From Candida dubliniensis CD36 (taxonomy: Eukaryota > Ascomycota > Pichiomycetes > Serinales > Debaryomycetaceae): a DNA stretch of 64,000 nt. The notes beneath the pieces were generated by a model. It was given only the letters and a program-made list of their open reading frames with translations. It was not told the DNA's origin and did no database searches. Within the stretch, counting starts at the first letter, position 1. Every line of letters starts with the position of its first letter. A program made the position numbers and the translations under genes. Where the stretch lies: positions 1,364,001 to 1,428,000 of the forward strand of contig NC_012861.1 in assembly GCF_000026945.1 (NCBI RefSeq). The letters run 5' to 3'. This document shows, in pieces, positions 10,618-22,386 of this stretch.

Positions 10618-12108
10618 TATTTGAATAAGATAGAATAATGAATTTATGATATGAAATGATATGAAATGATATGATATTGAATTACTTTACTTTATTAAAG
10701 ATATTTATAAATTGTTGTTGAAAAGGAAAGATATTAGAAAAAAAGGAAAAACCAAAAAAAGAATTGTTGAACAAAAATAAAAGAAAATAAAAGAAAAGTC
10801 CCCAACAACACTTAAATAATTCCGAGGCCACTTCTTCTTCTTCTGAGTGCAATCTTTCAATCTCAAATCAATTGGTCTCCAGTCACGTGCCACTCCTGTT
10901 ATAGACTTTTCTTTTTCTTTTCCTTTTCCCCAACAAAAGAACAAGAGAAAAAAAAAGCAACCACTTAATATAGTTGGGTATTAATATTATACCATACCAC
11001 CACCCCTCCCCCTACCCACCCCTTTCTTTTTCATCTTAAACTTAGGACTTCCATTACTTTAACACTGTTGGGTCCATCTTCCCCGCCATGATTAACACCC
11101 TTCTCTCTTTATCCCTTCCCCTATCCCTATACCTATCCCTATATGAATCTTTTACTAATCATCAACACCCCAAATTCATTTTAAAAAAACTTCCAATTGA
11201 TAGATAAATTGTCTTTATTAAAGTGTATTGACATTGGTGGTGGGGAGGTGGACGGATTAAACACAATGAATGAATATGATCTTAATCTCTTCTATCTATC
11301 TATATATATATACTTCTTTGTTATTGATCATATTACGTCATTTGTCAAGATTGTTAAACTCTCTGATGATCATTTAACTATATTTAATTAAATGATAATA
11401 AAAGGAAAAGAAGAGTAGGTGGGGGGGGAGAGATATCAATTGATAAAATTCTTTTACTAAATAGAAGAAATTTAAGATAGTCATGAAGAGTACAAACACA
11501 CATATATATATATATATATATTGGAAGGGGAGAGTTATTTCACCTCCTTATCTCATCTTTTTCTTTTTCTTTTTTTTCTTATTTTCTTCTTTTCTTATTT
11601 TGGTTTGTAAAATTGAGCTTTTAACAACTAGACTTTAACTTTCATTACTTACTTCTATATATATAATAATAGAAATTACAAATATTAAATTAAAACCACT
11701 ATGAGTGCTTTTTTTTTTTTTTCTTATTTTCATTTTCAAGGTATTTCTCTTAATAGCAAATATTGAATAAAACAACTTATAAATTTTCATAAATTTTTTT
11801 TTTGGAACTTTGAATCAGAATTGCGTAGATTGAAATAAGAAGAGATCTTATAGGAAGTAAAATAGTCTTCCGTCCGTCCACCCCCCTTTCCCCTTTTTCG
11901 CAATCAAATTCATTATTAATTTTTATTATAGAAAAAAAGAGAGAGAGGGAGAGAGAAAGAGAGAAATTGTAAGTTGCTGCAACTTAAAATTGCAACCATT
12001 ATAATCCCCCCCTCTCTTCTTTCTCTTTTACTCTTACTCTTACTCTCTCTTTTTTTTATTTTAGTTTCATTTAATCATGAATAATTTACATAAATAAATT
12101 TCAAACAA

Positions 12109-12112
12109 TTTC

Positions 12113-12147
<35 letters not shown>

Positions 12148-12148
12148 T

Positions 12149-12179
<31 letters not shown>

Positions 12180-12208
12180 TTCTCTCTTTCTCTCTTTCTC
12201 TCTTTCTG
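12109..12208. repeat. Pyrimidine microsatellite (CTTT/CTCT)
   Basis: This is an uninterrupted polypyrimidine block of about 100 bases built from TCTCTT and CTTTCT units. Such homopurine/homopyrimidine tracts can exclude nucleosomes or form triplex structures. Confidence 0.9.
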
Positions 12209-13823
12209 TCCAATTTTAAAAAAATAAAAATATAGCTTCATCGGCAATAGTTGTCAAACTCTTTAATTTATTTCCAAGAATATTAATATTAATATTAATG
12301 ATGATGATGATGATTATGATGGTACATGTTAATTTATAATTGGCCGCCTGCCCGCCCATTCGCCTGCATAGTTGGTTTATTTGTTTATTCTTTAATTAAA
12401 TGTAATCAGGTGATTCCCATTTCCATTCCGATTCCGCTCTCCCATCTTGTCTCCTTACAACAACAACAACAACAATACTCATAAATTGAAACCCAAGGAG
12501 ATCGAGAAAGGTTATTATTATTAGTGTTCCCAAATACTATTTAAATTGGATGAAATTCCCCTTTCTTTTTTTTTTTTTTTCATTTATTCTTTTATTCTTT
12601 TATTCTTTTTAATTGTTTTTTAAGAAAGATTAAATTACATTTCATTGATAATAATAATAATCCATTTGTGAAAATGTTAAATGTTTTAGCTTATTGGTAA
12701 TAATTTTTCCCCATCTTAAAGTCTTTTTTTTTTCAAGCATCTTCCTCATTTTATTTTTAATTACTTTAGTTTTAACTATAGTTACTTACTAATTTATTAA
12801 TATTATTACTATTATTACTATTATTAACAATAATAATGATAATAATAATCTAGCGAGTCAATTCTTTAGAAATTGACATTTTTATTTTATTTTATATATA
12901 TATCAAGAGATTTTTAATATATGTTTTATAAACTGGTTTTTTATTTATTTTATCAAAAAAAAAAATTTCACAATATTTATTTAAAATGTAGATTTATAAA
13001 GCAAGAAAACAAGCAAACAAGCTAGCTAGCTACTATTATATTGGTGCTTGCTTGCTTGCTTGCTTTCTGCTGCTGCTGCTGTTGTGTGTTGCGTGTTGTT
13101 GTTTTATAATACTCAGATTTTGAACCAAACTTTTGACCAACTAGAATTCTCAATTATATTTAATTATCTTTGGTAGAGAGAAAAGATGAGAGAAGAGATA
13201 AAAGGAGAGGAGAGTTTACAAGTTTTCCACTATTGTTGTTTTGTCAATTACTTAATATTTCAATTAATTTATCTAATTATTAATATTATTACCAGAAGAA
13301 GTTAAAAACCATCAACCTTAAAGAAGATTGTTTTGAAAGAGAGAGAGAGCTAAGTTTGAAAAAAAAAAATAAAAAAATAAAAAAATAAAAAAAAACATAA
13401 AAAATAAAAAAATACTTTGTCTCTCTTCTAAGATTAATCATGTAATAAATCATCTCATTATCAATAAAAACATAACCTCTGAATTCCTTTCAAACTATTT
13501 TGCGCTCCATTAATGTCAATATTTAATAAATAAATCATGGTGTAATATCCAATAAAAAGTTTTTGCCGTATTTTATTGGTTGGCTAGTTTTTTTTTTAGT
13601 TTTATTTTTTGCCGTTTTCTTTAATGATTTTATTTTTTTTTCAAATTGGGTAATTCAAGATGCGCTTTAGATTCGCTTTTTTTTTGCAATTTGATTTACT
13701 TTTCTAATTTCTTATTGGTGTGGTTGGTTGGTGATATATATATATATATGACTCTGTTTAAACAAGTATGTTTAAACAAGTTAATAAGAAGTGAAAAAAA
13801 AACTAACAAACAAACAAACAAAC

Positions 13824-13854
<31 letters not shown>

Positions 13855-14672
13855 TCAAGTACTGTCGGAGTCAATCTCTCAATACAAATAAAAAACCAAT
13901 TCTTATCTTTAAAGTGGGTGGTGGGGGGGGAGGGGGAAGAAGGGTTTGTCAGAATTATACATCAATTTACATAAATAATATATATATATGTATATATATA
14001 CACTATTGTATATCAATAACTCTCCATCAATGAAAGAAAATTAGGATATTAGAACCGATAATATAATATTATTAATCAACTAATCCCCGTCCCCGTCCCC
14101 GTCCTCATCTTACGATAAATGGATTAGAAAAAGAATAACATTATTATTAGATAATCAGTATAGTATACTACTACTATCAAAAATTATGTTTTCATCAATT
14201 TAATGATAGAGATGTGCATAAACAAAGGAATGGGATGTTTAATAATATATAATAATATGTAATAATAATAAGAATAATACTTTATGACTCTCTCTGATAT
14301 CTCTATTACCCATACAATACAATATAATACAATACAATAAAAAAAAAAAGCGAATCTACTTCAGTTAAGATTTGGGTGGAGGAAGAGGAGGAAGAGGAGG
14401 AGGAGGATAGAATGCGCAATCTTTATCTGTTTTTGGAGTATAAGATCCCACCTTCCTAATTGGGAACGTCGAACCGATAACCACACACACACACTCATAC
14501 ATTGAGTTTTCAAGAGACTCATTATAGTATTAACAATTTTGTATGGACTAAAACATTTTTTTTCAGTTTTGATAATATAACCACCAATAGATAAATTGAT
14601 AGATTGATTGATAGATTGATATGGGATTATGAACCGTTTTCTTTTTTTTTTTTATTTTTTTCAAAATTTATC

Positions 14673-14680
14673 TATAAATA
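14673..14680 (+). promoter_or_regulatory. TATA box of the amine oxidase gene
   Basis: TATAAATA lies about 112 bases before the start codon and just after a T-rich tract, a normal position for a regulated yeast promoter. Confidence 0.5.
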
Positions 14681-14791
14681 GTTATGCAATTCTTCATAAC
14701 TTGATTCTATTTTAGGAGATCTTTCTTTCTTTTACTTTTTTTACTTTTTTTACTTTAATTAATTAATTATTCATTAATATTAAACATAACC

Positions 14792-16798
14792 ATGTCATCA
14801 TCATCATCATCAACTATTCATCCTTTCCAACCAGTTAAAGATTATGAAATTAGATTAGCTTCTAAATTAGTTAAAGATGCTTATCCAGCATCAGCTAATG
14901 TTCATTTTGTTCAAATTGATCGAGTTGATCCACCTAAAAAAGATATGAAACAATATATTATTGCTGAAAGAGAAGGATTATCATTACCAAAAATTCCTCG
15001 AATTTTATATTTATATTATTATACTAATACTATGGAATTTAATAAAGCTTTAGTTAATGTTACTATTGGTCATATTATTACAAAAATTCAATTACCAAAA
15101 GGAATTATTGGACCTTTATTACCTGATGATATGATGGAATGGGAAGAATATTGTAATAATCATCCAATTGTTAAAGCAGAAATTGATAAATTGAAATTAC
15201 CTTCAGGTTATTCAGTTAGAAATGATCCTTGGATTTATGCTACTGATGATATTAATGAATCAAGACCATTAATTCAATTTTATATGTATGTATTAGCTGG
15301 AAATGGTCATAGTGAATCTAATCATTATTCATTACCATTAAAATTTTCTCCAGTATTTGAATGTTTTACCAAAAAATTCATTCGTATTGATTATTTACCT
15401 GGTGGATTTGATCATAAAACTGTTCCAACTGGTCCTTGGCAACAAGTTCCTTGTGTTCAATATCATCCTGATTTAAATGGTGAAACTAAAATGAGAAATG
15501 TTAAACCATTATTGATTTCACAACCTGAAGGTCCATCATTTCAAATTATTGATAATAATAAAGTTATTTGGCAAGGTTGGGAATTTAGAGTATCACCAAA
15601 TTCAAGAGAAGGTTTTGCTATTTATGATTGTTGGTTTAAAGGTAGACAAACTTTTTATAGAATTTCTTTATCAGAAATGACAGTTCCTTATGGTGATCCA
15701 AGAGCTCCTTATCATAGAAAACAAGCATTTGATTTAGGTGATTGTGGATTTGGAGTTAATGGTAATAAATTAGCTTTAGGTTGTGATTGTTTAGGAGTTA
15801 TTAAATATTTAGATGGTCATGGTATTCATAGTAATGGTGAACCATTTATAATTCCTAATACGGTTTGTATGCATGAACAAGATGATGGATTATTATATAA
15901 ACATGTTAATTATCGTACTGATAATGCTGTTGTTGCTAGGAAAAGAATTTTTATTGTTCAAACTATTGCTACGGTGGCTAATTATGAATATATTATTAAT
16001 TTGAAATTTGTTACTGATGGATCTATTGATATTGAAGTTAGAGCTACAGGGATTTTATCAACTATGCCAATTGATGAAAATGTTAAAGTTCCTTGGGGTA
16101 CAATTGTTGGTCCAAATGTTATGGCAGCTTATCATCAACATATTTTAAATTTTAGAATTGATCCTGCCATTGATGGTCATCTGAATTCAGTTGTTTATGA
16201 TGATGCCATTAAATTACCTCGAGATGAATTTAATCCTTATGGAATTGGATTTGTTACTGATAGACATTTTGTTGAAAAATCAGGATATATTGAACAAGCT
16301 CCATTTGATAATAGAACTTATAAAATCATTAATGAAAATATTATTAATCCAATATCGAAAACTCCTGTTGGTTATAAAATTAATATGCCAGCTAGACAAA
16401 TGTTATTAGCTGATCCTGATTCATTTAATTCTAAACGAGCAAAATTTGCTACTCAACAAGTTTGGGTGACTAAATATAAAGATCATCAATTATTTGCCGC
16501 TGGAGAATTTACTAATCAAAGTAAAATTGATACTGGTATAACTGAATGGGCTAATGGAATTGATTCAGTTAGAAATGATGATATTGTTGTTTGGGCAACT
16601 ATGGGTTTTACTCATATTCCAAGAGTTGAAGATTTCCCAGTTATGCCAGTAGAAACTCATAATATTCAATTGGCTCCAGCTAATTTCTTTGATAGAAATC
16701 CTGCTTTAGATTTACCTCAATCAAATAATGGATTTAATAAATCAGTGTTGGTGGCTGATAATAATAATGAAAAAGCTTGTTGTAAAAATAAGATTTAA
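14792..16798 (+). CDS. AMO2: Copper amine oxidase (topaquinone type)
   Basis: A 668-residue copper-containing primary amine oxidase, which oxidises primary amines to aldehyde, ammonia and hydrogen peroxide. The topaquinone precursor is Y398 in the motif ANYEY (N397-Y398-E399). The catalytic-base aspartate is probably D314 in AFDLGD. Copper ligands are H448 and H450 (YHQHIL) and H608 (THIPR). Length is normal for the family. The C-terminus is ACCKNKI, which is not a canonical SKL-type peroxisomal signal, although several yeast relatives end in one. One in-frame CTG (residue in DGH-x-NS, near 16182) would be Ser under the alternative code. It is followed by the GRE2 pair, which could reduce aldehydes. 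The symbol comes from remembered order (AMO2 beside GRE2 and LSP1); AMO1 is the alternative. Confidence 0.9.
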   Translation: MSSSSSSTIHPFQPVKDYEIRLASKLVKDAYPASANVHFVQIDRVDPPKKDMKQYIIAEREGLSLPKIPRILYLYYYTNTMEFNKALVNVTIGHIITKIQLPKGIIGPLLPDDMMEWEEYCNNHPIVKAEIDKLKLPSGYSVRNDPWIYATDDINESRPLIQFYMYVLAGNGHSESNHYSLPLKFSPVFECFTKKFIRIDYLPGGFDHKTVPTGPWQQVPCVQYHPDLNGETKMRNVKPLLISQPEGPSFQIIDNNKVIWQGWEFRVSPNSREGFAIYDCWFKGRQTFYRISLSEMTVPYGDPRAPYHRKQAFDLGDCGFGVNGNKLALGCDCLGVIKYLDGHGIHSNGEPFIIPNTVCMHEQDDGLLYKHVNYRTDNAVVARKRIFIVQTIATVANYEYIINLKFVTDGSIDIEVRATGILSTMPIDENVKVPWGTIVGPNVMAAYHQHILNFRIDPAIDGHLNSVVYDDAIKLPRDEFNPYGIGFVTDRHFVEKSGYIEQAPFDNRTYKIINENIINPISKTPVGYKINMPARQMLLADPDSFNSKRAKFATQQVWVTKYKDHQLFAAGEFTNQSKIDTGITEWANGIDSVRNDDIVVWATMGFTHIPRVEDFPVMPVETHNIQLAPANFFDRNPALDLPQSNNGFNKSVLVADNNNEKACCKNKI

Positions 16799-17559
16799 AT
16801 TGATGTGATGTGGTGGGTTGTTGTTGTTGTTATTGTTGTTAATTAATATTTGTTTATTTACTTTTAGTATAATATGTGTTTATTTAATATTATTATTGAA
16901 TACGATTTATTTTCACGAATTTTTTTTTTTTTTAAAGAATATTGGACCGAATTTTCGCAGCCAAAAAAAAAAAAGAACACCAACGAGAAAAAAGTGTCAA
17001 ATTTCTGGGTGTTTCAAGCGAATACGCTTAAATCTAGTAAGATTGAGTCGGTTTTCTATTATGTTAACCAATCTTTAATGGTTGTAAGATGATATAGAGT
17101 ATCTAACTTTGAATTGGTTTGGTTAAATGTAATCACAGTTTAGAGATACCATATAAACAAAAGTTTAAACATAACCAGGTTAAATAAGTAATCTCAATAA
17201 CGATCAGACTAATCAATAATCAATCAATTTAGTACAATTGATTTTGATTGGTTTATCATATTATTATTTTACTTGTGTTGTATCGTTTATAATCCTTGTT
17301 ATTGTTGTTGTTCTATTTACTCCACACTTTTTCTTCTTCTTTTTCGTTTTCTTCTTCTTCTTATTCTTCTCTCACATTTTAATTTCATCACACAAAAACT
17401 TATTCTTAATTAATTAATAATAAAATATGAATGTGATAATTATTCAACCAAATCAACATTTATAAATAATAACCAATATCCTACTATTACATTAATTGAA
17501 TGTTTGTTCCCTTACTTTTATTTTTTTTTTTCATTCATTCTCATATCCATCTTTTTTTC
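16799..17559. other. Intergenic gap upstream of the first GRE2-type gene
   Basis: This is AT-rich DNA with TTG repeats after the amine oxidase stop, T and A runs near 16919-16932 and 16962-16974, and TTC repeats near 17330-17370. Small open frames here are low-complexity and do not look coding. Confidence 0.6.
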
Positions 17560-18706
17560 ATGACTGATAAAATTAAACCATCTACTACAGTATTTGTTTC
17601 TGGTGCTTCTGGATTCATTGCTCAAGAATTAATCAAACAATTAATTATAAAAGGATATAATGTTATTGGATCAGTAAGATCCATTATTAAAGGAGAATCA
17701 ATTAAATCTAATTTATCATCATTTAAAAATGGTAAATTTAATTATATAATTATTAAAGATATTTCATTATTAGGAGCATTTGATAATGTATTACAAAAAT
17801 ATCCTGAAATTGAAATTTTTATACATACAGCATCACCATTCCATTTTAAAGCAGAAAATATTGAACAAGAATTATTAATTCCAGCAATTAATGGTACTAA
17901 AAATGCTTTATTAGCCATTAAAAAATATGGTCATAATATTAATCATGTAGTAATTACTTCATCAGTAGTTGCTGTAGGGAAATTTGGGAAATTTGAGAAA
18001 TTTGAGAAATTTCCTCAAAATAATGATTCTAAATTAGAATTGATAATTGATGAAAATTCATGGAATCCAATTACTTGGGAAATGGCATTGAAAAATCCTG
18101 TTTATGGATATTTTGGTTCGAAAACTTTTGCTGAAAAAGAAGTTTGGAAATTTGAAAAATTTGAAACCCCAAAATTTAATATAACAACTATTAATCCAGG
18201 AATGGTATTAGGACCTCAAGCATTCCCCATTAATATTGAATATGATAATAATAATAACAATAACAAGAAGAAGAAGAATTTACAATTGAATACTTCATCA
18301 CAAGAAATTGTTCGATTATTAAATTTACCAACCAATGATATAAATAAAGTTAAAATATCAACTCGATTAATAAATACATTTATTGATGTTAGAGATGTTG
18401 CTAAAGCTCATATTATAGCATTTGAAAATTCTGAAAAAACTAAAAATAAACGATTATTATTAATTCAAGATTTTTATAATGATCAAAAATTACTTAATAT
18501 AATTAATAAAAATTTTCCTCAATTGAATTTACCAAAAGGTGAATTTATTAAAGGTGAAATTAATAAATCAAATTTAAAAAATTCTTGGAATACTATTAAA
18601 ACTAAAACTATTTTCGGTGATAAATATATTGAAATTGAAAAAAGTGTGATTGATTCAGTTAATCAAATCCTTGAAGCTAAAAATAAAGAATCTTCTCAAT
18701 GTAAAT

Positions 18707-18711
<5 letters not shown>
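17560..18711 (+). CDS. GRE2-type NADPH-dependent aldehyde/ketone reductase, divergent copy
   Basis: A 383-residue extended short-chain dehydrogenase/reductase of the Gre2 (methylglyoxal/carbonyl reductase, dihydroflavonol-reductase-like) group. The nucleotide motif VSGASGFIA is at residues 13-21 and the active site is YFGSK (Tyr-x3-Lys) after the SSV serine. I place the start at the ATG at 17560 (MTDKIKPS). An upstream in-frame ATG at 17500 would add 20 hydrophobic, poly-Phe residues that precede the domain and are absent from the downstream paralogue. The gene is a tandem paralogue of the 348-residue GRE2 that follows. It differs by two low-complexity inserts: a GKFGKFEKFEKF repeat after the active-site serine and an Asn-Lys stretch before the substrate-side helix. 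Both inserts are likely surface loops. Confidence 0.85.
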
Positions 18712-18739
<28 letters not shown>

Positions 18740-18773
18740 TTAAAGTCTATAAAGAATATATTAATACATCAAA

Positions 18774-18806
<33 letters not shown>

Positions 18807-18866
18807 TTGGTATAGAATTTGTAGGTAGGTCATATTGGTTATAATTTTAGTTGAGGTATGTATGTA

Positions 18867-18897
<31 letters not shown>

Positions 18898-19430
18898 CCG
18901 TTCAGGGATATATAAACTCCGATGTTAACTCCTGGCACTTGCATTTTAATTTAATGTGGCAATCAAATTATCATTAAACGTAATTAGGAATTTACAGATA
19001 TGTATGAACATGCTAATGGTTGTGTTGTTATTTTTCTATTTTACTTCCGTTTATATTCTTTATTGTAATTATAAATTCGTAAATGTCTGCTTACTAATTA
19101 TAAGGCTAAATAACCAAAGGTTGACATACTTCCATACATACAAACACGTTGTGGATGTTAAACCACAATCATAATAAATGACGAATTGATGGAATGGTGG
19201 TGGTGGTGGTGTTGGCAACAAACAAAGAACTAAATGGATTCAACGGCAAAAGTTTTTTTTTAAAAGGAGTGAAGGGAGTGAAGGGGGTGGTGGGGAGGGC
19301 AAAGTAAAACAATCAAACAAGGAGTTTATTTCTTTTCAACTATATAAAAGCCGTTGCAAATATCTTGTGGTTTTTTAATTTTCTCTTTCTTCTTTTAATT
19401 TAATTTAACTTATCAAATTCATTATAACAA
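18712..19430. other. Intergenic gap between the two GRE2-type genes
   Basis: A poly-A tract directly after the stop (18714-18739), a GAA tract (18774-18802) and TATG/TAAG tetramers (18856-18897) are followed by unique sequence. Close to GRE2 are a GGT run, AGGGG stress-element cores near 19282 and 19294, and the TATA box. Confidence 0.6.
19341..19350 (+). promoter_or_regulatory. TATA box of GRE2
   Basis: TATATAAAAG lies about 81-90 bases before the GRE2 ATG. AGGGG cores (STRE-like) lie about 60 bases further upstream. Together these fit a stress-inducible, TATA-containing promoter. Confidence 0.6.
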
Positions 19431-20477
19431 ATGTCTGGAGAAACAGTTTTTATCACAGGAGCAACTGGATATATTGCTCAACATATTATTAAACAATTAT
19501 TATCTAAAGGTTATTCAGTGATTGGATCAGTTCGTTCTCATACTAAAGGTGAACAATTGAAAGAATTAATTACTGCTCATCATCAAGATTCTACTGGTAC
19601 TGCTAAATTTGATTATGTTATAGTGGAAAGTCTTACTTCATTTGGAGCATTTGATTCTATTTTACAAAATCATAAAGAAATTAGTATTTTCATTCATACG
19701 GCTTCACCAATTCCATTTCCTACTGATAATATTGAACGGGATATTTTAAATCCAGCTATTGATGGGACAAAAAATGTTTTACAATCAATTAAAAAATATG
19801 GTAATGATAATATTAAAAGAGTAGTTATAACTTCATCAATTGCTGCTATTAAACCATTTGGAGATGAACAAACTGAACTTAAAATAATCCTGGAAAAAGA
19901 TTGGAATCCAATTACTTTTGAACAAGGTCTTGATAATCCAATTATTGCTTATTATGCTTCTAAAACTTTAGCAGAAAGAGAAGTTTGGAAATTTATTGAT
20001 GAACAAAGTGGGAATGACAATCAAATAAATTTTAAACTTGCAGTAGTTAATCCTCTGTTTGTATTTGGACCTCAAGCTTTTGGTATTAAAGATAAATCAG
20101 CGGTATTAAGATCTTCAGCAGAAATTGTTAATTCAATTTTGAAATTGAAATCAAATGATTCAATTCCTTCGTTTGTGGCTTCATTTATTGATGCTCGTGA
20201 TGTTGCTAAAGCTCATATTCTTGCCTTTGAAAATAATAATACTATTGGTCAACGATTACTTTTAAATAATGAAATTTTCACTAAAGAATTAATTGCTCAT
20301 TTAATTAAAAAGAATTTCCCTTCATTGGATATTCCTGAAGGTGATGTTGTTAAAAGTGAAGAACAAATTGCAAATTATCCTTGGAGAGTTGATAGTACTA
20401 AAACTGAAAAAATTCTTGGATTTGAATATATTCCATTGGAAAAAAGTATAATTGATACTGTTAATCAATTAATTTGA
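19431..20477 (+). CDS. GRE2: GRE2 NADPH-dependent methylglyoxal/carbonyl reductase
   Basis: A 348-residue extended SDR, close in length to yeast Gre2 (342). The dinucleotide-binding motif TGATGYIA is at residues 9-16. The TSSIAA block supplies the catalytic serine and YYASK supplies the Tyr-x3-Lys pair. NPLFVFGPQ corresponds to the substrate-pocket segment NPxxVFGPQ of Gre2. Two in-frame CTG codons lie here. One (in IIxEKDWNPIT) aligns with Asp in the upstream paralogue, where Ser is more plausible than Leu. The enzyme reduces reactive aldehydes and ketones such as methylglyoxal using NADPH in the cytosol. It is the second of a tandem pair; its TATA and AGGGG elements suggest stress induction. 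Confidence 0.9.
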   Translation: MSGETVFITGATGYIAQHIIKQLLSKGYSVIGSVRSHTKGEQLKELITAHHQDSTGTAKFDYVIVESLTSFGAFDSILQNHKEISIFIHTASPIPFPTDNIERDILNPAIDGTKNVLQSIKKYGNDNIKRVVITSSIAAIKPFGDEQTELKIILEKDWNPITFEQGLDNPIIAYYASKTLAEREVWKFIDEQSGNDNQINFKLAVVNPLFVFGPQAFGIKDKSAVLRSSAEIVNSILKLKSNDSIPSFVASFIDARDVAKAHILAFENNNTIGQRLLLNNEIFTKELIAHLIKKNFPSLDIPEGDVVKSEEQIANYPWRVDSTKTEKILGFEYIPLEKSIIDTVNQLI

Positions 20478-21750
20478 AAGTTTTTGTCGTTGTTGTTGTT
20501 GTGTCGTTAGTAATTTTTATCTTTAATATTATATGTTAATATGTGCAAAGTATTGTATGTCAATATCGTATTAGTGTTTGTGGGGGTTATTTTGGTAAAT
20601 AGAAAACTACTCTATGAAATTCAAATATTTGACAGGTTGATCGGTCTATCGTTGTCCATAAGCTTCTTATATTTTGGGAGAATCACATGACTGTTAAATT
20701 ACTTAATGTTTAAAATCGAATCAAAGCATTACCAAATTGGAATTGAAGAAGAGAGAAAAAGTAGTAAACTTAAATGATAGAGTTCTTGACATTGATGGGT
20801 GGCCAGTTTATTAACGAAAACTGAAGAGATTATCGCTACACGTTATTAGTCTTGGTAATATATTTGGTTTGAAATCGAAAACCCTGGAGGTTGTAAGTTG
20901 TGAATAACGACGCGGTGTTGTTGTTGTTGTTGGTGGGTGGCGGGGAAGACAAAAAAATAAATGTATTGACAAAGTGAAATTTCATAAATGGAAAGAAAAT
21001 GAAGGAATGAATTGTTTTCCTTCTTGTGCGAAAACATTAACCCAATTATACGCCCATTTGTCTTGATATCATCTGTTATTTTCTTACTTGGTGTTGACTG
21101 AATTTCCAGAAGTTTTAGTATCAAGAAATTACAAGTCTAAAGAAAGAGTTTATAATCTTGAATATGATTGTTTTACTCAGGTCCCAGATTTAATTGATAA
21201 TACCTTAATAATCATCTAATTAATTAAGAGAGACCAAATTATCTAGTTAAACGGATAAGAAATATTAGACAGATTTACAAATCACGATGTTGACGCCGCC
21301 TCTCCTAATATTTCTTTATTTTTTTTTAAAAAAAAAAAAAAAGCATTCTACAAACCAAACTAAGAAAATAACTTTCCTGTTTCAGTTGAAGAAGAAATTT
21401 TCAAATTTTGTATTCTTCTTTCTAGTTTGGAATTCTCTCCCTTTCTTCCATGATCAACAAGATTGAAAAGATATGTGTAAAGAAACTTCCACCAAATTAA
21501 ATTGCTAATTAATCAATTGTTATCCAACAATAAACAGAAAAGGTGTGGACAATGTAGAAGAAGAAGAAGAAGGGGGGAATTGTAATCTTGGAAACCACAA
21601 TAACAAAATTGATTAGAACAATCAAGTAATATTTGTAGATGTGATGATACCTGGGGGGGGGGTTATGAAGGATTTGAAGTCATTGAACTCATAACACACA
21701 TGGCTTCAAAAGATGGTGTTTGAAATTTTGATAGATTACGAAGAAGTTTG

Positions 21751-21783
<33 letters not shown>

Positions 21784-22386
21784 GTGTTGAAGTAAATTAA
21801 ACTAAATAAAAAAAAAAAAAAAGATGGCTGGCTGGCTGAAATTCTCACCACCACAATTCTAATTATTTCTTTTTGATGATATGTGCGTGTGTGTGTGTTC
21901 TGTCGGGCGTGTCTGATGGTTAAATATAATGTATTTTGTGATTGTTCTATGTCTTTCTTTCTCTCGTCACTGGAAACGAAAAAAAAAAAAAAAAAAAAAA
22001 AAAAAAGAATTTGTGATTGATTGCTTGAAAATTTAATCATTTCATTTTAATCAGCCGGGAATTCACCTCACTCCCCAAAAATCCCACCAAGAAATTTAAT
22101 TCTGAAAGAGAGAGAGAAATTAAGTGGACGCCCTAACCAACCAACCATTCCTTTTTCCTTCCTTCCTTCCTCCACCCCCCTCCTCTTTCTTTCCTCCCCA
22201 AAAATTTTTTTTTCTTTCTTTCTTTCTTTTCTTTTCTATTATATTTAATATAAAATTACTTGTTTTTTTTTTTTATATATATTTTCTTTTCTTTTATTTT
22301 ATTTTAAATCTTATCAATTCTAATTACACCCTTTTACGGTCCAATCCCTTCTTCCATCCATCCATCATATTGCCCAATATTAAACA
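20478..22386. other. 1.9 kb intergenic region upstream of LSP1
   Basis: No coding frame is convincing. Two minus-strand frames (20846-21124 and 21663-22040) run through simple repeats. Contents include a GTT tract (20919-20932), A and T runs at 21315-21340 and 21978-22006, a GCA/ACA tract (21749-21785), a G run (21654-21662), and CTTCC/CTTT tracts (22150-22230) that probably belong to the LSP1 promoter or leader. Confidence 0.6.

Larger units (their letters stand above)
10618..14791. other. 4.2 kb divergent intergenic region
   Basis: This is the upstream DNA of the PEX22-like and amine oxidase genes. No open frame here looks coding. It holds a CACGTG site (10884-10889), a long CTTT/CTCT tract (12109-12208), ATT and ATG trinucleotide tracts, GCTAGCTAGC and GCTT tetramers (13020-13065), CAAA and CTAA tracts (13805-13855) and TA runs. 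A TATAAATA box lies at 14673-14680, about 110 bases before the amine oxidase ATG. Confidence 0.7.

Noticed and set aside
17500..17559. Upstream ATG for the first GRE2-type gene
   Set aside because: It would add 20 residues dominated by Leu and Phe before the nucleotide-binding strand; the paralogue starts at the position of the second ATG. Signal-peptide-like, but unusual for a Gre2 enzyme.
20846..21124. 92-codon minus-strand frame downstream of GRE2
   Set aside because: The composition is not typical of coding here, it contains a GTT-derived Gln run and has no recognised segment.
21663..22040. 125-codon minus-strand frame upstream of LSP1
   Set aside because: It is made of poly-Phe and Ala runs from T and GCA repeats; it ends against a G run and shows no conserved segment.
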